A model generated the notes under the pieces. That model made no database searches and was not told the DNA's origin. It saw only the letters and a program-made list of their open reading frames with translations. From Microvirga sp. 17 mud 1-3 (GTDB lineage: Bacteria; Pseudomonadota; Alphaproteobacteria; Rhizobiales; Beijerinckiaceae), in the NCBI RefSeq assembly GCF_003151255.1, contig NZ_CP029481.1:868001-932000 (forward strand): a DNA stretch of 64,000 nt, given 5' to 3'. Positions 44,231 to 53,376 of this stretch are shown here, in pieces. Numbering within the stretch: the first letter of the stretch is position 1; each line of letters begins with the position of its first letter. The position numbers and the translations under genes are program-made.

Positions 44231-44914
44231 TCATGTTGCTGGCCGGGCTTTGCGTCCACGTGATGAAGCACAGGCGGCCGCATTCCCGAGCACTCCCGTG
44301 AATACGAGGTGGACATGCGCCTTCATTCCAGCCTTAAGAGCATCCACCGTCATCGTCTCGTCCGAGATGAACAGGCTGAAATGATGAGTGCCGAGGGCCG
44401 TAATCAGTGTGGCCAGCTCGGAGATATTCACGTGCTCCCCGATCACCCCGCGAGCGCGCATTCCATCGAACATCTTCACGTAGTGCTTGATGATCAGCCA
44501 GTTGAAGAAGATTCCGGCGCGGTGGAGGCGGTCGCCGGGCTGAGTATACGGCGTCGCGAGAATCACACGCCAGCATTCCCGGCCTAACGTACGTAGTGCC
44601 TGGTCTGCGAGGAGATTCTCGAACCCCTGGACAGCCTCGACAGGATCCCGCGGTGGATTGCGGATATAGGCCCTCCGCTCTGGCAGAGCAGTTCGCGCAT
44701 GCCGCATTGCGAGCGCTGTAAGAATGTTCGTCTTCGTCGAGAAGTAGTTATAGACCGTCGCGGGTGCAACGCCCGCCGCTTCCGCGATCTCCTCGATCCG
44801 TGTGCCTTCGTACCCTTGGGACGCGAACAGCTGTGATGCAACCGTCAGAATGAGTTCGTGACGATTGCGCCGGTTTCGGCTTCTTCGGCTTATTGAAGGC
44901 TTGGTCGCTTCCAT
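44231..44914 (-). CDS. TetR-family repressor
   Basis: 227 residues from ATG 44914; an upstream extension to 45040 would read through the divergent promoter. HTH: HELILTVASQLFASQGYEGTRIEEIAEAAGVAPATVYNYFSTKTNILTAL (about residues 18-67). The effector domain is unassigned. Divergent from the polyamine-type transporter operon, with palindrome AGAGT-CC-ACTCT between, so it very likely represses that operon and itself until an inducer binds. Confidence 0.9.
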   Translation of the reverse strand: MEATKPSISRRSRNRRNRHELILTVASQLFASQGYEGTRIEEIAEAAGVAPATVYNYFSTKTNILTALAMRHARTALPERRAYIRNPPRDPVEAVQGFENLLADQALRTLGRECWRVILATPYTQPGDRLHRAGIFFNWLIIKHYVKMFDGMRARGVIGEHVNISELATLITALGTHHFSLFISDETMTVDALKAGMKAHVHLVFTGVLGNAAACASSRGRKARPAT

Positions 44915-44942
44915 TGGTACGAGAATGGAGAAGAAAAAACTT

Positions 44943-44954
44943 AGAGTCCACTCT
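44943..44954. promoter_or_regulatory. Candidate TetR operator
   Basis: AGAGT-CC-ACTCT, 29 bases before the tetR start and about 110 before the ATPase gene. A second near-palindrome CTCCAAATTTGAG follows at about 44969-44981. Sites of this size between divergent genes are typical for TetR proteins. Confidence 0.45.
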
Positions 44955-45063
44955 TTTTTGTACTTGACTCCAAATTTGAGCCGTTGTCCCCTGATGGTGC
45001 CCAGGACATTACGCTTCGGCAGTATGTCCTCATAATCCAAATAAAGAGGGACGGGGCGTAAGT

Positions 45064-46158
45064 ATGAAAACAGAAGAGACCGGGCGCGATCTGCATATCG
45101 ATCGAGTTTGCAAGCAATTCGGTTCGTTCAAAGCGGTCGATGACCTGTCACTGGATATCGCGCAGGGGGAGTTTCTTACACTCCTCGGCCCCTCCGGCTC
45201 GGGAAAGACAACACTTTTGATGATGATTGCCGGCTTCGTGCAGCCCAATTCCGGCAACATCTTTCTCGACAATCGTCCCATTATCCATTTGCCGCCGGAG
45301 GCGCGCAACTTTGGAATGGTTTTCCAGGGCTACGCACTCTTCCCTCACATGAGTGTGTTCGAGAACGTGGCCTTTCCGCTCAAGGTCCGTAAGGTTCCGC
45401 GGGAGGAGATCAAGCGCCGCGTCGAAGCCGCCCTCGACTTGGTGCAACTCCGGGCCAAGATGGATCGGCTTCCGCGCCAGCTCTCCGGCGGCCAGCAGCA
45501 GCGAGTTGCGCTCGCCCGAGCCATGGTGTTCACCCCGCATCTGCTGCTCCTCGACGAGCCGTTGAGCGCTCTCGACAAGAAACTGCGCGCGGAATTGCAG
45601 GACGAGCTCAAGCGGCTGCATCGAAAGGTCGGCCTGACATTCATCTACGTGACGCATGACCAGGACGAGGCGCTCTCCATGTCGGACCGGATCGCGATCA
45701 TGCGCGACGGCCAGCTGGTCCAGCACGGCACGCCTACGGATCTCTATGAACGCCCGCGGACGACTTTCGTCGCCGACTTCCTCGGCAAAAGCAATTTCAT
45801 CCGCGGCCGGGTCAGTGCCGTTTGTGAGGGCGAGTTTCGCTTCACGACGCCGCAGGGCGAGTTCCTGCAGAAGACGAACGGGCCGCAGCCGCAACTGGGA
45901 GCAGACGTGGCAATTGCCGTGCGGCCGGAAAAGATGTCCGTCGTCGGCGCAGGCGACGAACCCGGCAACGTCATTTCTGGCACCGTCGCCGAGTGGAACT
46001 ATTTCGGTTCCGAATTCCGCCTGGTCGTCGATGCAGGCGAGGTCGGTCCTATTGCCGTGATGCTGCCCGCTTGGCGGTCGGGCGGTGCACCGGAACTCGG
46101 CCAAAGGCTGAAGATCGGCTGGGAGCCGCGTGCGGGAATGCAGGTGATGGAAGCCTGA
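45064..46158 (+). CDS. Polyamine-type ABC transporter ATPase (PotA-like)
   Basis: 364 residues. Walker A GPSGSGKTT at 42-50, signature [15 protein letters not shown], Walker B LLLLDEPLSALDKKLR, and a C-terminal TOBE domain (RGRVSAVCEGEFRFTTPQGEF; IAVRPEKMSVVG), as in PotA/PotG. First gene of the operon opposed to tetR. Substrates of this class include spermidine, putrescine, opines and other cationic or amino compounds. Confidence 0.9.
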   Translation: MKTEETGRDLHIDRVCKQFGSFKAVDDLSLDIAQGEFLTLLGPSGSGKTTLLMMIAGFVQPNSGNIFLDNRPIIHLPPEARNFGMVFQGYALFPHMSVFENVAFPLKVRKVPREEIKRRVEAALDLVQLRAKMDRLPRQLSGGQQQRVALARAMVFTPHLLLLDEPLSALDKKLRAELQDELKRLHRKVGLTFIYVTHDQDEALSMSDRIAIMRDGQLVQHGTPTDLYERPRTTFVADFLGKSNFIRGRVSAVCEGEFRFTTPQGEFLQKTNGPQPQLGADVAIAVRPEKMSVVGAGDEPGNVISGTVAEWNYFGSEFRLVVDAGEVGPIAVMLPAWRSGGAPELGQRLKIGWEPRAGMQVMEA

Positions 46159-46202
46159 GACGAGAACCGCCGCCGTCAACTCAAAAACAGAGAGGGATCA
46201 TC

Positions 46203-47300
46203 ATGACGCTACAAACCTTTGCCGAGGATTGCCGGGAGATTGCAAAGGAGGAGGGGAAGGGGCTGTCACGCCGCGACATGCTGCGCGCTGCCTTCGCGCT
46301 TGGCGTCGCACCCGCCGTACTCGGAAGCGGATCAGCCCTGGCGCAGGACCGCAAGGAGGTCGTCCTCGTTAATTTCGGTGGCGAAGCCATCAAGGCATTC
46401 GAGGAAGCCTATGTGAAGCCCTTCGCCGCGCAGGGCGGCCGCATGGTCCTCGACGGCAGTGGCGCTCTCAACGGCAAGATCCTGACGATGGTGCAGTCCG
46501 GGCACGTGACCTGGGATATCTGCGACGCAGGAATAACGACCCTGGCCGAGCTCGGGCCGAAGAACGCCCTCGAAAAGATCGACTATACCATCGTAGACAA
46601 GTCCAAGGTGCCGGCCGAGTTCGCTTACGAAGACGGCGTCGTGAACTACATGTTCAGCACGGTTCTCGCCTGGGACAAGAGCAAGATTCAGGGCCAGCCG
46701 ACTCTTGCGGATTACTTTGACGTGAAGAAATATCCGGGTCGCCGGATGATGCGCAAAGATTCGCAGGGGATGCTTGAGCTTGCGCTCCTTGCGGACGGTG
46801 TGCCCATCGACAAGCTCTATCCCCTCGACGTGAAACGCGCCTTCGCGAAGATCGAAAGCATCAAGAAAGATCTGCTCTTCTGGAGCAGTGGCTCCGAGAG
46901 CCAGAGCCTGATGCGGGACGGCGAGTGCGTCATGGGCCTTCTGTGGCACACCCGCGGCAACATTCTGCGCCGCGAGACGCAGGGTCGGGTGGATTATACC
47001 TTCAAGGACGGCCTGCTCCAGCCCGGCCTCTGGGTCGTTCCGCGCGGAAATCCCGCAGGCAAGGAAGCCTTCCGTGCTATCGCGTCCATGCAGCAGCCGG
47101 AGGGCCAGGTGAAGCTTCTGGCAGCCATGGGCAACGGCCCGGCGAACCCGGCAGCGCAGGCTCTCGTTCCGCCGGACCAACGCACGCAGAACCCGGCCGA
47201 TCCGGAGAACGCGAAGGTCCAGGCGAAGATCGACGCGGCCTGGTACCGGGAAAATCACTCGAAGACCTTCCAGAATTTCCTCGACCTGATCTCGTCTTAA
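46203..47300 (+). CDS. PotD/family 1 substrate-binding protein, Tat-exported
   Basis: 365 residues from ATG 46203, behind GAGAGGGA. The N-terminal 45 residues have a twin-Arg signal (GLSRRDMLRAAFALGVAPAV, cut near ALAQD), pointing to export by the Tat route as a folded protein. The mature part has the PotD-type binding fold (VNFGGEAIKAFEEAYVKPFAAQGG; DICDAGITTLAELG; AYEDGVVNYMFSTVLAWDKSK). The hairpin at 47310-47334 follows its stop. Substrate unknown; enzymes downstream suggest an amide, guanidino or ureido compound. Confidence 0.9.
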   Translation: MTLQTFAEDCREIAKEEGKGLSRRDMLRAAFALGVAPAVLGSGSALAQDRKEVVLVNFGGEAIKAFEEAYVKPFAAQGGRMVLDGSGALNGKILTMVQSGHVTWDICDAGITTLAELGPKNALEKIDYTIVDKSKVPAEFAYEDGVVNYMFSTVLAWDKSKIQGQPTLADYFDVKKYPGRRMMRKDSQGMLELALLADGVPIDKLYPLDVKRAFAKIESIKKDLLFWSSGSESQSLMRDGECVMGLLWHTRGNILRRETQGRVDYTFKDGLLQPGLWVVPRGNPAGKEAFRAIASMQQPEGQVKLLAAMGNGPANPAAQALVPPDQRTQNPADPENAKVQAKIDAAWYRENHSKTFQNFLDLISS

Positions 47301-47309
47301 TCCGGCTAA

Positions 47310-47334
47310 GGGGCGCCGGCCATGCCGGTGCCCC
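47310..47334 (+). terminator. Hairpin between binding-protein and permease genes
   Basis: 11-base stem GGGGCGCCGGC / GCCGGTGCCCC (one G-U pair) with loop CAT, starting nine bases after the stop, followed by ATTCATTAAAC. Same placement as 36657-36681 and 58366-58389. Confidence 0.65.
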
Positions 47335-47385
47335 ATTCATTAAACGACGTCGTGCCCGACGCCGGTTCCCGGCGAACGCGGCACC

Positions 47386-48300
47386 ATGCCATCCCGCGCC
47401 ACCGAACCGGACAGCCCGATGACAATCGTCACCAGAGCGAATGCCCCGCGTGCCATCACCCGGCCGTTCTTCACGCCAACGACGCGCTACTGGCTGCTGA
47501 TTGCACCGGCGCTCGCCATGATGGTTGTGTTCTATCTCTATCCGGTCGGTCGGGTCCTTTGGATGAGCGTGACCGAACCGAGCCCGGGGTTAGACAATTA
47601 CGCACTTCTCGCAACCAGCGCCTCGATCCAAAGGATGCTGATGACTACGGCGAGGATCGGTGTTCTTACGACAGTAATCACGCTGATCCTCGCCTATATC
47701 GTTTCGTACGCTCTGGTGCACGCTTCTCCATCGACGCAACGCTGGATGTTCCTCGGCGTCCTGATTCCTTTGTGGATCTCGGTCCTTGTACGGGCCTTCG
47801 CCTGGTTCGTGCTCCTGCGCCGCGAAGGTCTCATCAACACGGCGCTCCTTTCCACCGGGCTCGTGGATACGCCCCTGAACCTGATCTGGAACGAAACCGG
47901 CGTGATGATCGGCATGGTGCATTACATGCTGCCGCTCGGCATTCTTCCGATTTATGCGAATATGCGCGACATCGATCAGCGATGCATTGCGGCCGCCCGC
48001 GGCCTAGGTGCGACCCCGTTTGAAGCATTCCGAAAGGTGTTCCTGCCTCTCTCCCTTCCGGGCGTCGTCGGTGCGAGCATCCTGGTCTTCATCTTCTCCC
48101 TAGGCTTCTTCGTCACCCCAGCGCTTCTGGGCGGCGGGAAGACGCTCATGATCGCCGAGTACATCAAAGTGCAGATCCTCGAAGTGGTGCGCTGGGGTGT
48201 CGGCACCATGCTCGCCGCAACCCTGCTCATCGTGATCGCTTCTCTCCTGGCCGGCCTTAGCCGCGTCGTCGACCTTCGCAAACTTTTCGGGGCCGGCTGA
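47386..48300 (+). CDS. Polyamine-type ABC transporter permease, PotB-like
   Basis: 304 residues (ATG 47386; MTIVTRANAP at 47419 is an alternative). Six hydrophobic segments; docking loop IDQRCIAAARGLGATPFEAFRKVFLPLSLPGV. Followed two bases later by the second permease. Confidence 0.9.
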   Translation: MPSRATEPDSPMTIVTRANAPRAITRPFFTPTTRYWLLIAPALAMMVVFYLYPVGRVLWMSVTEPSPGLDNYALLATSASIQRMLMTTARIGVLTTVITLILAYIVSYALVHASPSTQRWMFLGVLIPLWISVLVRAFAWFVLLRREGLINTALLSTGLVDTPLNLIWNETGVMIGMVHYMLPLGILPIYANMRDIDQRCIAAARGLGATPFEAFRKVFLPLSLPGVVGASILVFIFSLGFFVTPALLGGGKTLMIAEYIKVQILEVVRWGVGTMLAATLLIVIASLLAGLSRVVDLRKLFGAG

Positions 48301-48302
48301 TC

Positions 48303-49097
48303 ATGACCGCGAACGGCTTCGGCAACATCTCCATCATGACGCGATCCCTCGCGTGGGCGATCATTTGCTTCCTCGTCCTTCCGATCACCATCGTGTTCGC
48401 GGTATCGGTGACCGACCGGCATTACCTCTCGTTGCCGGAGCACGGCATCTCCTTCCAGTACTACCGCAATCTATTCACCAGCGGGCCATGGCTCAGCAGT
48501 ATCGCCCAGAGCTTTGTGATTGCTTGCGCATCGACGGCCATCGCGGGCGTCACGGGTACGCTGTGCGCCATCGGCTGCTGGAGGCTCGGGAATCGCGCCA
48601 GCAACTTCATCCGGTTGCTCATGCTCGCCCCGATCATGGTGCCGACAATCGTCTATGCGCTCGGGATTTATCAGTTCTGGATCGATCTCAGGTTGCTCGA
48701 CTCCTACACCGGGCTGATCATCGCCCATGCGGTGACGGGCATTCCCTACGTGGTGATCACCGTTTCGACCGCCCTGGCGGGCTTCGATCCGCGGCTCGAA
48801 CAGGCGTCGCTCAATCTCGGCGCGTCAATGTTCCAGACCCTCCGGCTTGTCATCATTCCGAGCATCATGCCGGGTGTCGCTTCGGGCCTGATCTTCGCCT
48901 TCATCCACAGCTGGGACGAGCTCGTCCTCGCGCTCTTCATCGCCGGACGAGGCGTGTTCACCCTCCCGCGCCGGATGTGGGACGGCATCAACGAAGCACT
49001 CGATCCGACCATGGCCTCGGTCGCAGCCGTGCTCGTCCTCATCACGGTCGGGCTCCTTGTCGCCGACATCGCCATTCGCGCCAGCCGCAAAGCCTAG
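48303..49097 (+). CDS. Polyamine-type ABC transporter permease, PotC-like
   Basis: 264 residues, six hydrophobic segments, docking loop FDPRLEQASLNLGASMFQTLRLVIIPSIMPGVASG. Completes the A-D-B-C type importer; the amidohydrolase starts 18 bases later in the same operon. Confidence 0.9.
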   Translation: MTANGFGNISIMTRSLAWAIICFLVLPITIVFAVSVTDRHYLSLPEHGISFQYYRNLFTSGPWLSSIAQSFVIACASTAIAGVTGTLCAIGCWRLGNRASNFIRLLMLAPIMVPTIVYALGIYQFWIDLRLLDSYTGLIIAHAVTGIPYVVITVSTALAGFDPRLEQASLNLGASMFQTLRLVIIPSIMPGVASGLIFAFIHSWDELVLALFIAGRGVFTLPRRMWDGINEALDPTMASVAAVLVLITVGLLVADIAIRASRKA

Positions 49098-49115
49098 CAT
49101 TGGAAGGACAAGAAA

Positions 49116-50711
49116 ATGTCGTCACATTCATTCGGCCCTGAAAAGGCGGCCGCCCTGGCCTGGATTGAGGGCAACACGGAAAACCTATCCCGAGATCACA
49201 AGACGATCTGGGATCTGCACGAGCCTTCATGGCGGGAATATCGCTCCGCCGCCTGGTACGTGGAGCGGCTGCGTCGCGAAGGCTTCACGGTCGAGGAAGG
49301 GTCAGGGGATATGCCCACGGCCTTCTGTGCCGAGTGGTCGAACGGATCGGGCCCCACGATCGGCGGATATGCGGAATACGACGCCGTGCCCGGAACCTCG
49401 CAGGAAGCCGTGCCCTATCGCAAGCCCCGGGAAGGCGTCAGCAGGCATGCCGCCGGTCACACCGACCCGCACTCGGCCCTCGGCATCGGATCCTTTACGG
49501 GCTTCCTCGCAGCCAAGCACGCGATGGAGAAGCACGGGATCAAGGGCCGTCTCAAATTCATGGGCGAGCCGGCCGAGAAGATGTGCGGCTCGAAACCCGT
49601 GCACGCCGCCAAGGGTTACTACGACGACCTCGACGCGGCGATCAGTTTTCACCCTCACTCCTTCCCGGCACTCGCGAACAGCTGCTTCTGGGACACGCAC
49701 AGCGCCCCCTATTGGAGCCGCATCTACACCTTTGAATGCCCTCATCCGGAGACTTGGCAGCGCTCGGGCGCATTCGCAGGCGTTACCCATAGCCATTCGA
49801 CTGCGCGTGCGCCCGGGGCCATCGACGCGGTGTGCCTCATGTACACCTCTTCGAAGTACACGAAGGAAGCTATGCTCCCCCATCATGGGAGTTGGAGCCT
49901 CAACGAGTTCATCCTCCATGCCGGCCACGCGGCGGCGGACAATCTCGCGCCTGGACTCGCGCAGATCCAGTACTCGCTGCGAGCGCCAACTCTCGATATG
50001 TGCGAGCGCGTCTTCGAAGTGCTCGATCGCAACGCGGAGCATTGCGCCGCCATGGCCCATTGTACGGTCAAGTCGGCATGGATCACGCGGACCCGCGCAG
50101 GCCTGCCCAACCACGCCATGGCAGAGACGGCTTGGCGGAATTTCGAGGCCATCGGGGCACCGCAGTGGAGCGAGGAGGCTCGTGCCTTCGGTCGCGAGAT
50201 CCAGAAAAGCCTCGGGGTCGAGCCGATGGACGACCCGTTCATGCCCGAGATCCAGAAGTTGACGCCGCCATGGGAGGGCGAGAAGGCGTTCCGCGAGCAG
50301 CTGCCCTCCTGGCAGAAGAACCTCGCTGCCGACGATTACGTGGACTACACCTGGCACGCTCCGACAGTTCGTCTCTATGTCGGACGTCCAACCCTCAAGG
50401 CGCCGCCCGGATACCGTTATCCGGAATGGACCCGCTATGCGATGGGCGGCATGCCCGCCTGCATCGACCCCATGTGGACGACTGCGGGCAAGGTGATCGC
50501 CGCAACCATCGTCGATCTCCTCACCGACGGAACGTCTCTCGCCAAGGCACAAGCCGAATTCCGAGAGCGGACGGGCGGCGGCATCGGTGGCGAGCGATGG
50601 GTCGCACCGCTGCTGCCCGCCGATTTCGAGCCGCCCGTGAACTACCGCTGGCCGGAATATGTCGCGACACCCCGCGGCACCGAGTGGACCATTCCCACTG
50701 CCGCCGAATGA
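49116..50711 (+). CDS. M20-family amidohydrolase, AbgB-like
   Basis: 531 residues, behind GGAAGG. The M20D fold is clear: GYAEYDAVPG at about 84-93, then AAGHTDPHSALGIGSFTGFLAAK where AbgB has GCGHNLLG, GEPAEKMCGSKPVHAAKGYYDDLDAAISFHPHS, and a dimerisation domain from about 215. In typical M20D enzymes the PAEE pair supplies the catalytic and metal-binding Glu; here it is PAEK (Glu154-Lys155), and His119 replaces the CGH histidine with DPH. So the metal site is altered. AbgB relatives cleave p-aminobenzoyl-glutamate and other N-acyl or amide bonds; the substrate is unknown. Confidence 0.82.
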   Translation: MSSHSFGPEKAAALAWIEGNTENLSRDHKTIWDLHEPSWREYRSAAWYVERLRREGFTVEEGSGDMPTAFCAEWSNGSGPTIGGYAEYDAVPGTSQEAVPYRKPREGVSRHAAGHTDPHSALGIGSFTGFLAAKHAMEKHGIKGRLKFMGEPAEKMCGSKPVHAAKGYYDDLDAAISFHPHSFPALANSCFWDTHSAPYWSRIYTFECPHPETWQRSGAFAGVTHSHSTARAPGAIDAVCLMYTSSKYTKEAMLPHHGSWSLNEFILHAGHAAADNLAPGLAQIQYSLRAPTLDMCERVFEVLDRNAEHCAAMAHCTVKSAWITRTRAGLPNHAMAETAWRNFEAIGAPQWSEEARAFGREIQKSLGVEPMDDPFMPEIQKLTPPWEGEKAFREQLPSWQKNLAADDYVDYTWHAPTVRLYVGRPTLKAPPGYRYPEWTRYAMGGMPACIDPMWTTAGKVIAATIVDLLTDGTSLAKAQAEFRERTGGGIGGERWVAPLLPADFEPPVNYRWPEYVATPRGTEWTIPTAAE

Positions 50712-50733
50712 ACCCTAGTGTTTCCAGGAGAAA

Positions 50734-51744
50734 ATGATGTCCATCATCTCTGAAGGCGAATATCGCTACAATATGCTCATCAAGACTTTCGCGTCCCGGC
50801 CCGAGCCACCGTTCCACGACGAGAGCGAGCAGGTCGAAGTCTGGGGCCAGCGCTGGGGCTGCAACAACGACGTCGGTCAGATCCGGAAAGTGCTCATGCA
50901 CCGGCCGGGACCTGAGCTGAAGATCGTCGATCCGTCCATGCGTCTGCCCGACATCGGCGCTTTTGGCGACCCGGAAAAGGGCTGGTACTGGCGCGGCGAC
51001 ACGGTTCCGGATCTTGCAGCGCAACAGGAGCAGCACGACGGCCTTGTGGCGGCGCTGCGGGAGGAGGGGGCGGAGGTCGTCTTCGTCGATGAATGTGCCC
51101 CCGGCAAGATGAAGACGGTCTATACCCGTGACAGCGTGATCGCCGTTGACGGGGGAGCGATCGTCACCCGGCTCGGCCCCCCGGTTCGCCGGGGAGAGGA
51201 AGCGCCTGTGACGCGCTCGCTCGCCAAGATCGGCATGCCGATCCTGCGCACCATCACCGGGACCGGCCTGCTCGAAGGCGGCAGTTTCGCGTTCCTCACG
51301 CCCAAAGTCGCCGTCCTGGGATTGTCGAGCCGGGTTAACGAAGAGGGTGCCCGCCAGCTCGAGGAAGTGCTGCGTACGCAGGGAGTCGAGCTTCTGCGAG
51401 TCGAACTGACCGGCTACCGTCTTCACATCGACGGCATGATCGTCATGGTCGACGCAGACACCGCCTTCGTCAATCCGACGCTGCTTCCATTCTGGTTCCT
51501 GGAGCGGTTGAAGGAGCTTGGCATCCGGCAGATCGAAGTCTGCCCGGACGACGGGCCGTGGGTCATCAACTGCCTTGCGGTGCGACCTGGCCGGGTCCTC
51601 ATGGCGGGCGGATTGTCGGATCGTACCGCTGAGAAGTTCGACAAGGCCGGGATTTCCGTGCGGGTCGTTCCTTACGACAAGGTTGGTCTTGGCGGCGGTG
51701 GCATCCACTGCTCGACTGCGCCGCTGATCCGTGATCCTCTTTAA
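50734..51744 (+). CDS. Arginine-deiminase-fold (GME) enzyme, amidinotransferase/DDAH-like
   Basis: 336 residues. The guanidino-modifying fold is indicated by TRDS (131-134), EGGSF (181-185), HID (His231, Asp233) and the catalytic Cys326 in GGGGIHCSTAPL, placed as in dimethylarginine hydrolases, arginine deiminase and amidinotransferases. Such enzymes attack a guanidinium carbon through Cys. It follows the amidohydrolase by 22 bases, and a strong hairpin follows it. Hydrolase or transferase cannot be decided by eye; no tunnelling of a second substrate is visible. Confidence 0.82.
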   Translation: MMSIISEGEYRYNMLIKTFASRPEPPFHDESEQVEVWGQRWGCNNDVGQIRKVLMHRPGPELKIVDPSMRLPDIGAFGDPEKGWYWRGDTVPDLAAQQEQHDGLVAALREEGAEVVFVDECAPGKMKTVYTRDSVIAVDGGAIVTRLGPPVRRGEEAPVTRSLAKIGMPILRTITGTGLLEGGSFAFLTPKVAVLGLSSRVNEEGARQLEEVLRTQGVELLRVELTGYRLHIDGMIVMVDADTAFVNPTLLPFWFLERLKELGIRQIEVCPDDGPWVINCLAVRPGRVLMAGGLSDRTAEKFDKAGISVRVVPYDKVGLGGGGIHCSTAPLIRDPL

Positions 51745-51752
51745 GAGGCACT

Positions 51753-51779
51753 GAGCCGCGCGGTCTTGCCGCGCGGCTC
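51753..51779 (+). terminator. Strong hairpin inside the operon
   Basis: Perfect 11-base stem GAGCCGCGCGG / CCGCGCGGCTC, loop TCTTG, eight bases after the preceding stop. No U run, so more likely partial attenuation or 3' protection than full termination. Confidence 0.55.
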
Positions 51780-51822
51780 CCATGTCCTGACCACGGGCCC
51801 TGTCTTCCTACGAGGTTCCTTC

Positions 51823-53367
51823 ATGAACGGCGCCGAAAGCCTGGTGCGCACGCTGATCGCGAGCGGCATCGATACATGCTTCGCCAATCCCGGCACATCC
51901 GAGATGCACTTCGTCGCCGCCCTCGACCGGGTGTCGGGGATGCGCTGCGTCCTCGGCCTTTTTGAGGGGGTCGTGTCGGGGGCAGCGGATGGTTATGCGC
52001 GCATGGCCGACAAGCCGGCCGCAACGCTGCTCCACCTGGGGCCTGGGCTCGGCAATGCGCTCGCCAATCTTCATAATGCCCGCAAGGCGGGGACGCCGAT
52101 CGTCAACATTGTCGGCGATCATGCCACCACTCATCGTCGCTACGACGCACCGCTCACGGCCGACGTGGAAGGGGTCGCCCGCCCGATGTCGGCCTGGGTG
52201 CATACCTCTATGGATGCCAAGAGCGTTGCCCGCGACGGCGCGGAAGCCGTGGCCGCCGCTCTTTCGCCTCCCGGCTGTGTCGCAACGCTGATCCTGCCAG
52301 CCGACACGGCATGGAACGAATCCGACGGCCCCGCTTCGGCTGTTGCACCCAAGCAATCCGCGAAGGTGAGCGACGAGGCCATTCGACAGGCAGCGGCACA
52401 TCTGCGATCGGGCGAGCCGACTCTTCTCCTCGTCGGCGGCAGGGCGCTGCGCGCGAAACCACTGGAGCTGGCAAGCCGCATTGCGCAGGAGACCGGTGCC
52501 AAGCTGATGGCGCCTACGTCCAATGCGCGGATCGAGCGCGGCGCGGGCCGCGTCGCCATCGACCGGATCTTCTACCCCATAGGGCAGGCTCTGGAGCAGC
52601 TTGCCCCCTATAAGCGCGCCGTCATCATAGGCACTCAGAACCCGGTTGCCTTCTTTGCCTATCCGGGGAAGCCCAGCCTCGTGCTGCCGCCCTCCTGCGA
52701 GGTTCAGGTCCTCGCCGAGCCTGGAAACGATCTCCTCGACACTCTCGAGCGTCTTTGCGACGAGCTCGGAGCGCGCAGCCAAGCTCCTCAGCTGCAGGCA
52801 GGCTCACGGCCCGAGCTCCCCCGAGGCAGCCTGACCCTCGATGCCATTGCGGCGGCAGTCGCCGCGCTCGTTCCCGAAAACGCCATTCTCGTCGACGAGA
52901 GCATCAACTCGGGCGGAGCGATTTATCCGTTCACGCAGGGCGCGCCGGCCCATGATTGGCTGCAGCTCACCGGCGGCTCTATCGGTATCGGTCTTCCCCT
53001 CGCGACCGGCGCCGCCGTCGCCTGTCCTGACCGACGGGTCGTGGCGCTCCAGGCGGACGGGAGTGGGATGTACACCCTTCAGGCCTTGTGGACACAGGCA
53101 CGCGAGAAGCTCGATGTTACGACGATCATCTTCGCGAACCGAGCCTATGCCAGCCTCGATATCGAGCTGCGGAACGTGGGAGCATCGCAGCCAGGCCAAG
53201 TTGCTCTCGACATGCTGGACCTGTCCCGGCCGGACCTCGACTGGGTCAAGATGGCCGAGGGTATGGGCGTCGAGGCCGCCCGGGCCGATACGGTCGAGCG
53301 CCTGATCGATCTTCTGCGCGGCTCCTTCGCCCGGCGCGGCCCCTTCCTCATCGAAGTTCCTTGCTAG
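51823..53367 (+). CDS. Thiamine-diphosphate-dependent enzyme (acetolactate synthase / 2-keto-acid decarboxylase family)
   Basis: 514 residues from ATG 51823 (MNGAESLVRTL). Activating Glu48 in LGLFEGVVSGAADGYAR; Pyr domain to about 165, central domain about 185-320, PP domain with the ThDP motif ADG (411-413) ending at Asn439 in FANRAY. This is the general layout of acetolactate synthase, benzoylformate and 2-keto acid decarboxylases, without the FAD-anchoring signs of true AHAS. In the arginine transaminase route a member of this superfamily (AruI) decarboxylates 2-ketoarginine, so a 2-keto acid made from an amino compound is a plausible substrate. Followed nine bases later by the carbamoylase. 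Confidence 0.85.
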   Translation: MNGAESLVRTLIASGIDTCFANPGTSEMHFVAALDRVSGMRCVLGLFEGVVSGAADGYARMADKPAATLLHLGPGLGNALANLHNARKAGTPIVNIVGDHATTHRRYDAPLTADVEGVARPMSAWVHTSMDAKSVARDGAEAVAAALSPPGCVATLILPADTAWNESDGPASAVAPKQSAKVSDEAIRQAAAHLRSGEPTLLLVGGRALRAKPLELASRIAQETGAKLMAPTSNARIERGAGRVAIDRIFYPIGQALEQLAPYKRAVIIGTQNPVAFFAYPGKPSLVLPPSCEVQVLAEPGNDLLDTLERLCDELGARSQAPQLQAGSRPELPRGSLTLDAIAAAVAALVPENAILVDESINSGGAIYPFTQGAPAHDWLQLTGGSIGIGLPLATGAAVACPDRRVVALQADGSGMYTLQALWTQAREKLDVTTIIFANRAYASLDIELRNVGASQPGQVALDMLDLSRPDLDWVKMAEGMGVEAARADTVERLIDLLRGSFARRGPFLIEVPC

Positions 53368-53376
53368 GAGAGTGCC

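Noticed and set aside
49302..50552. Open frame antisense to the AbgB-like gene
   Set aside because: Shadow of the plus-strand gene; Arg/His/Gly-rich, no start signal.
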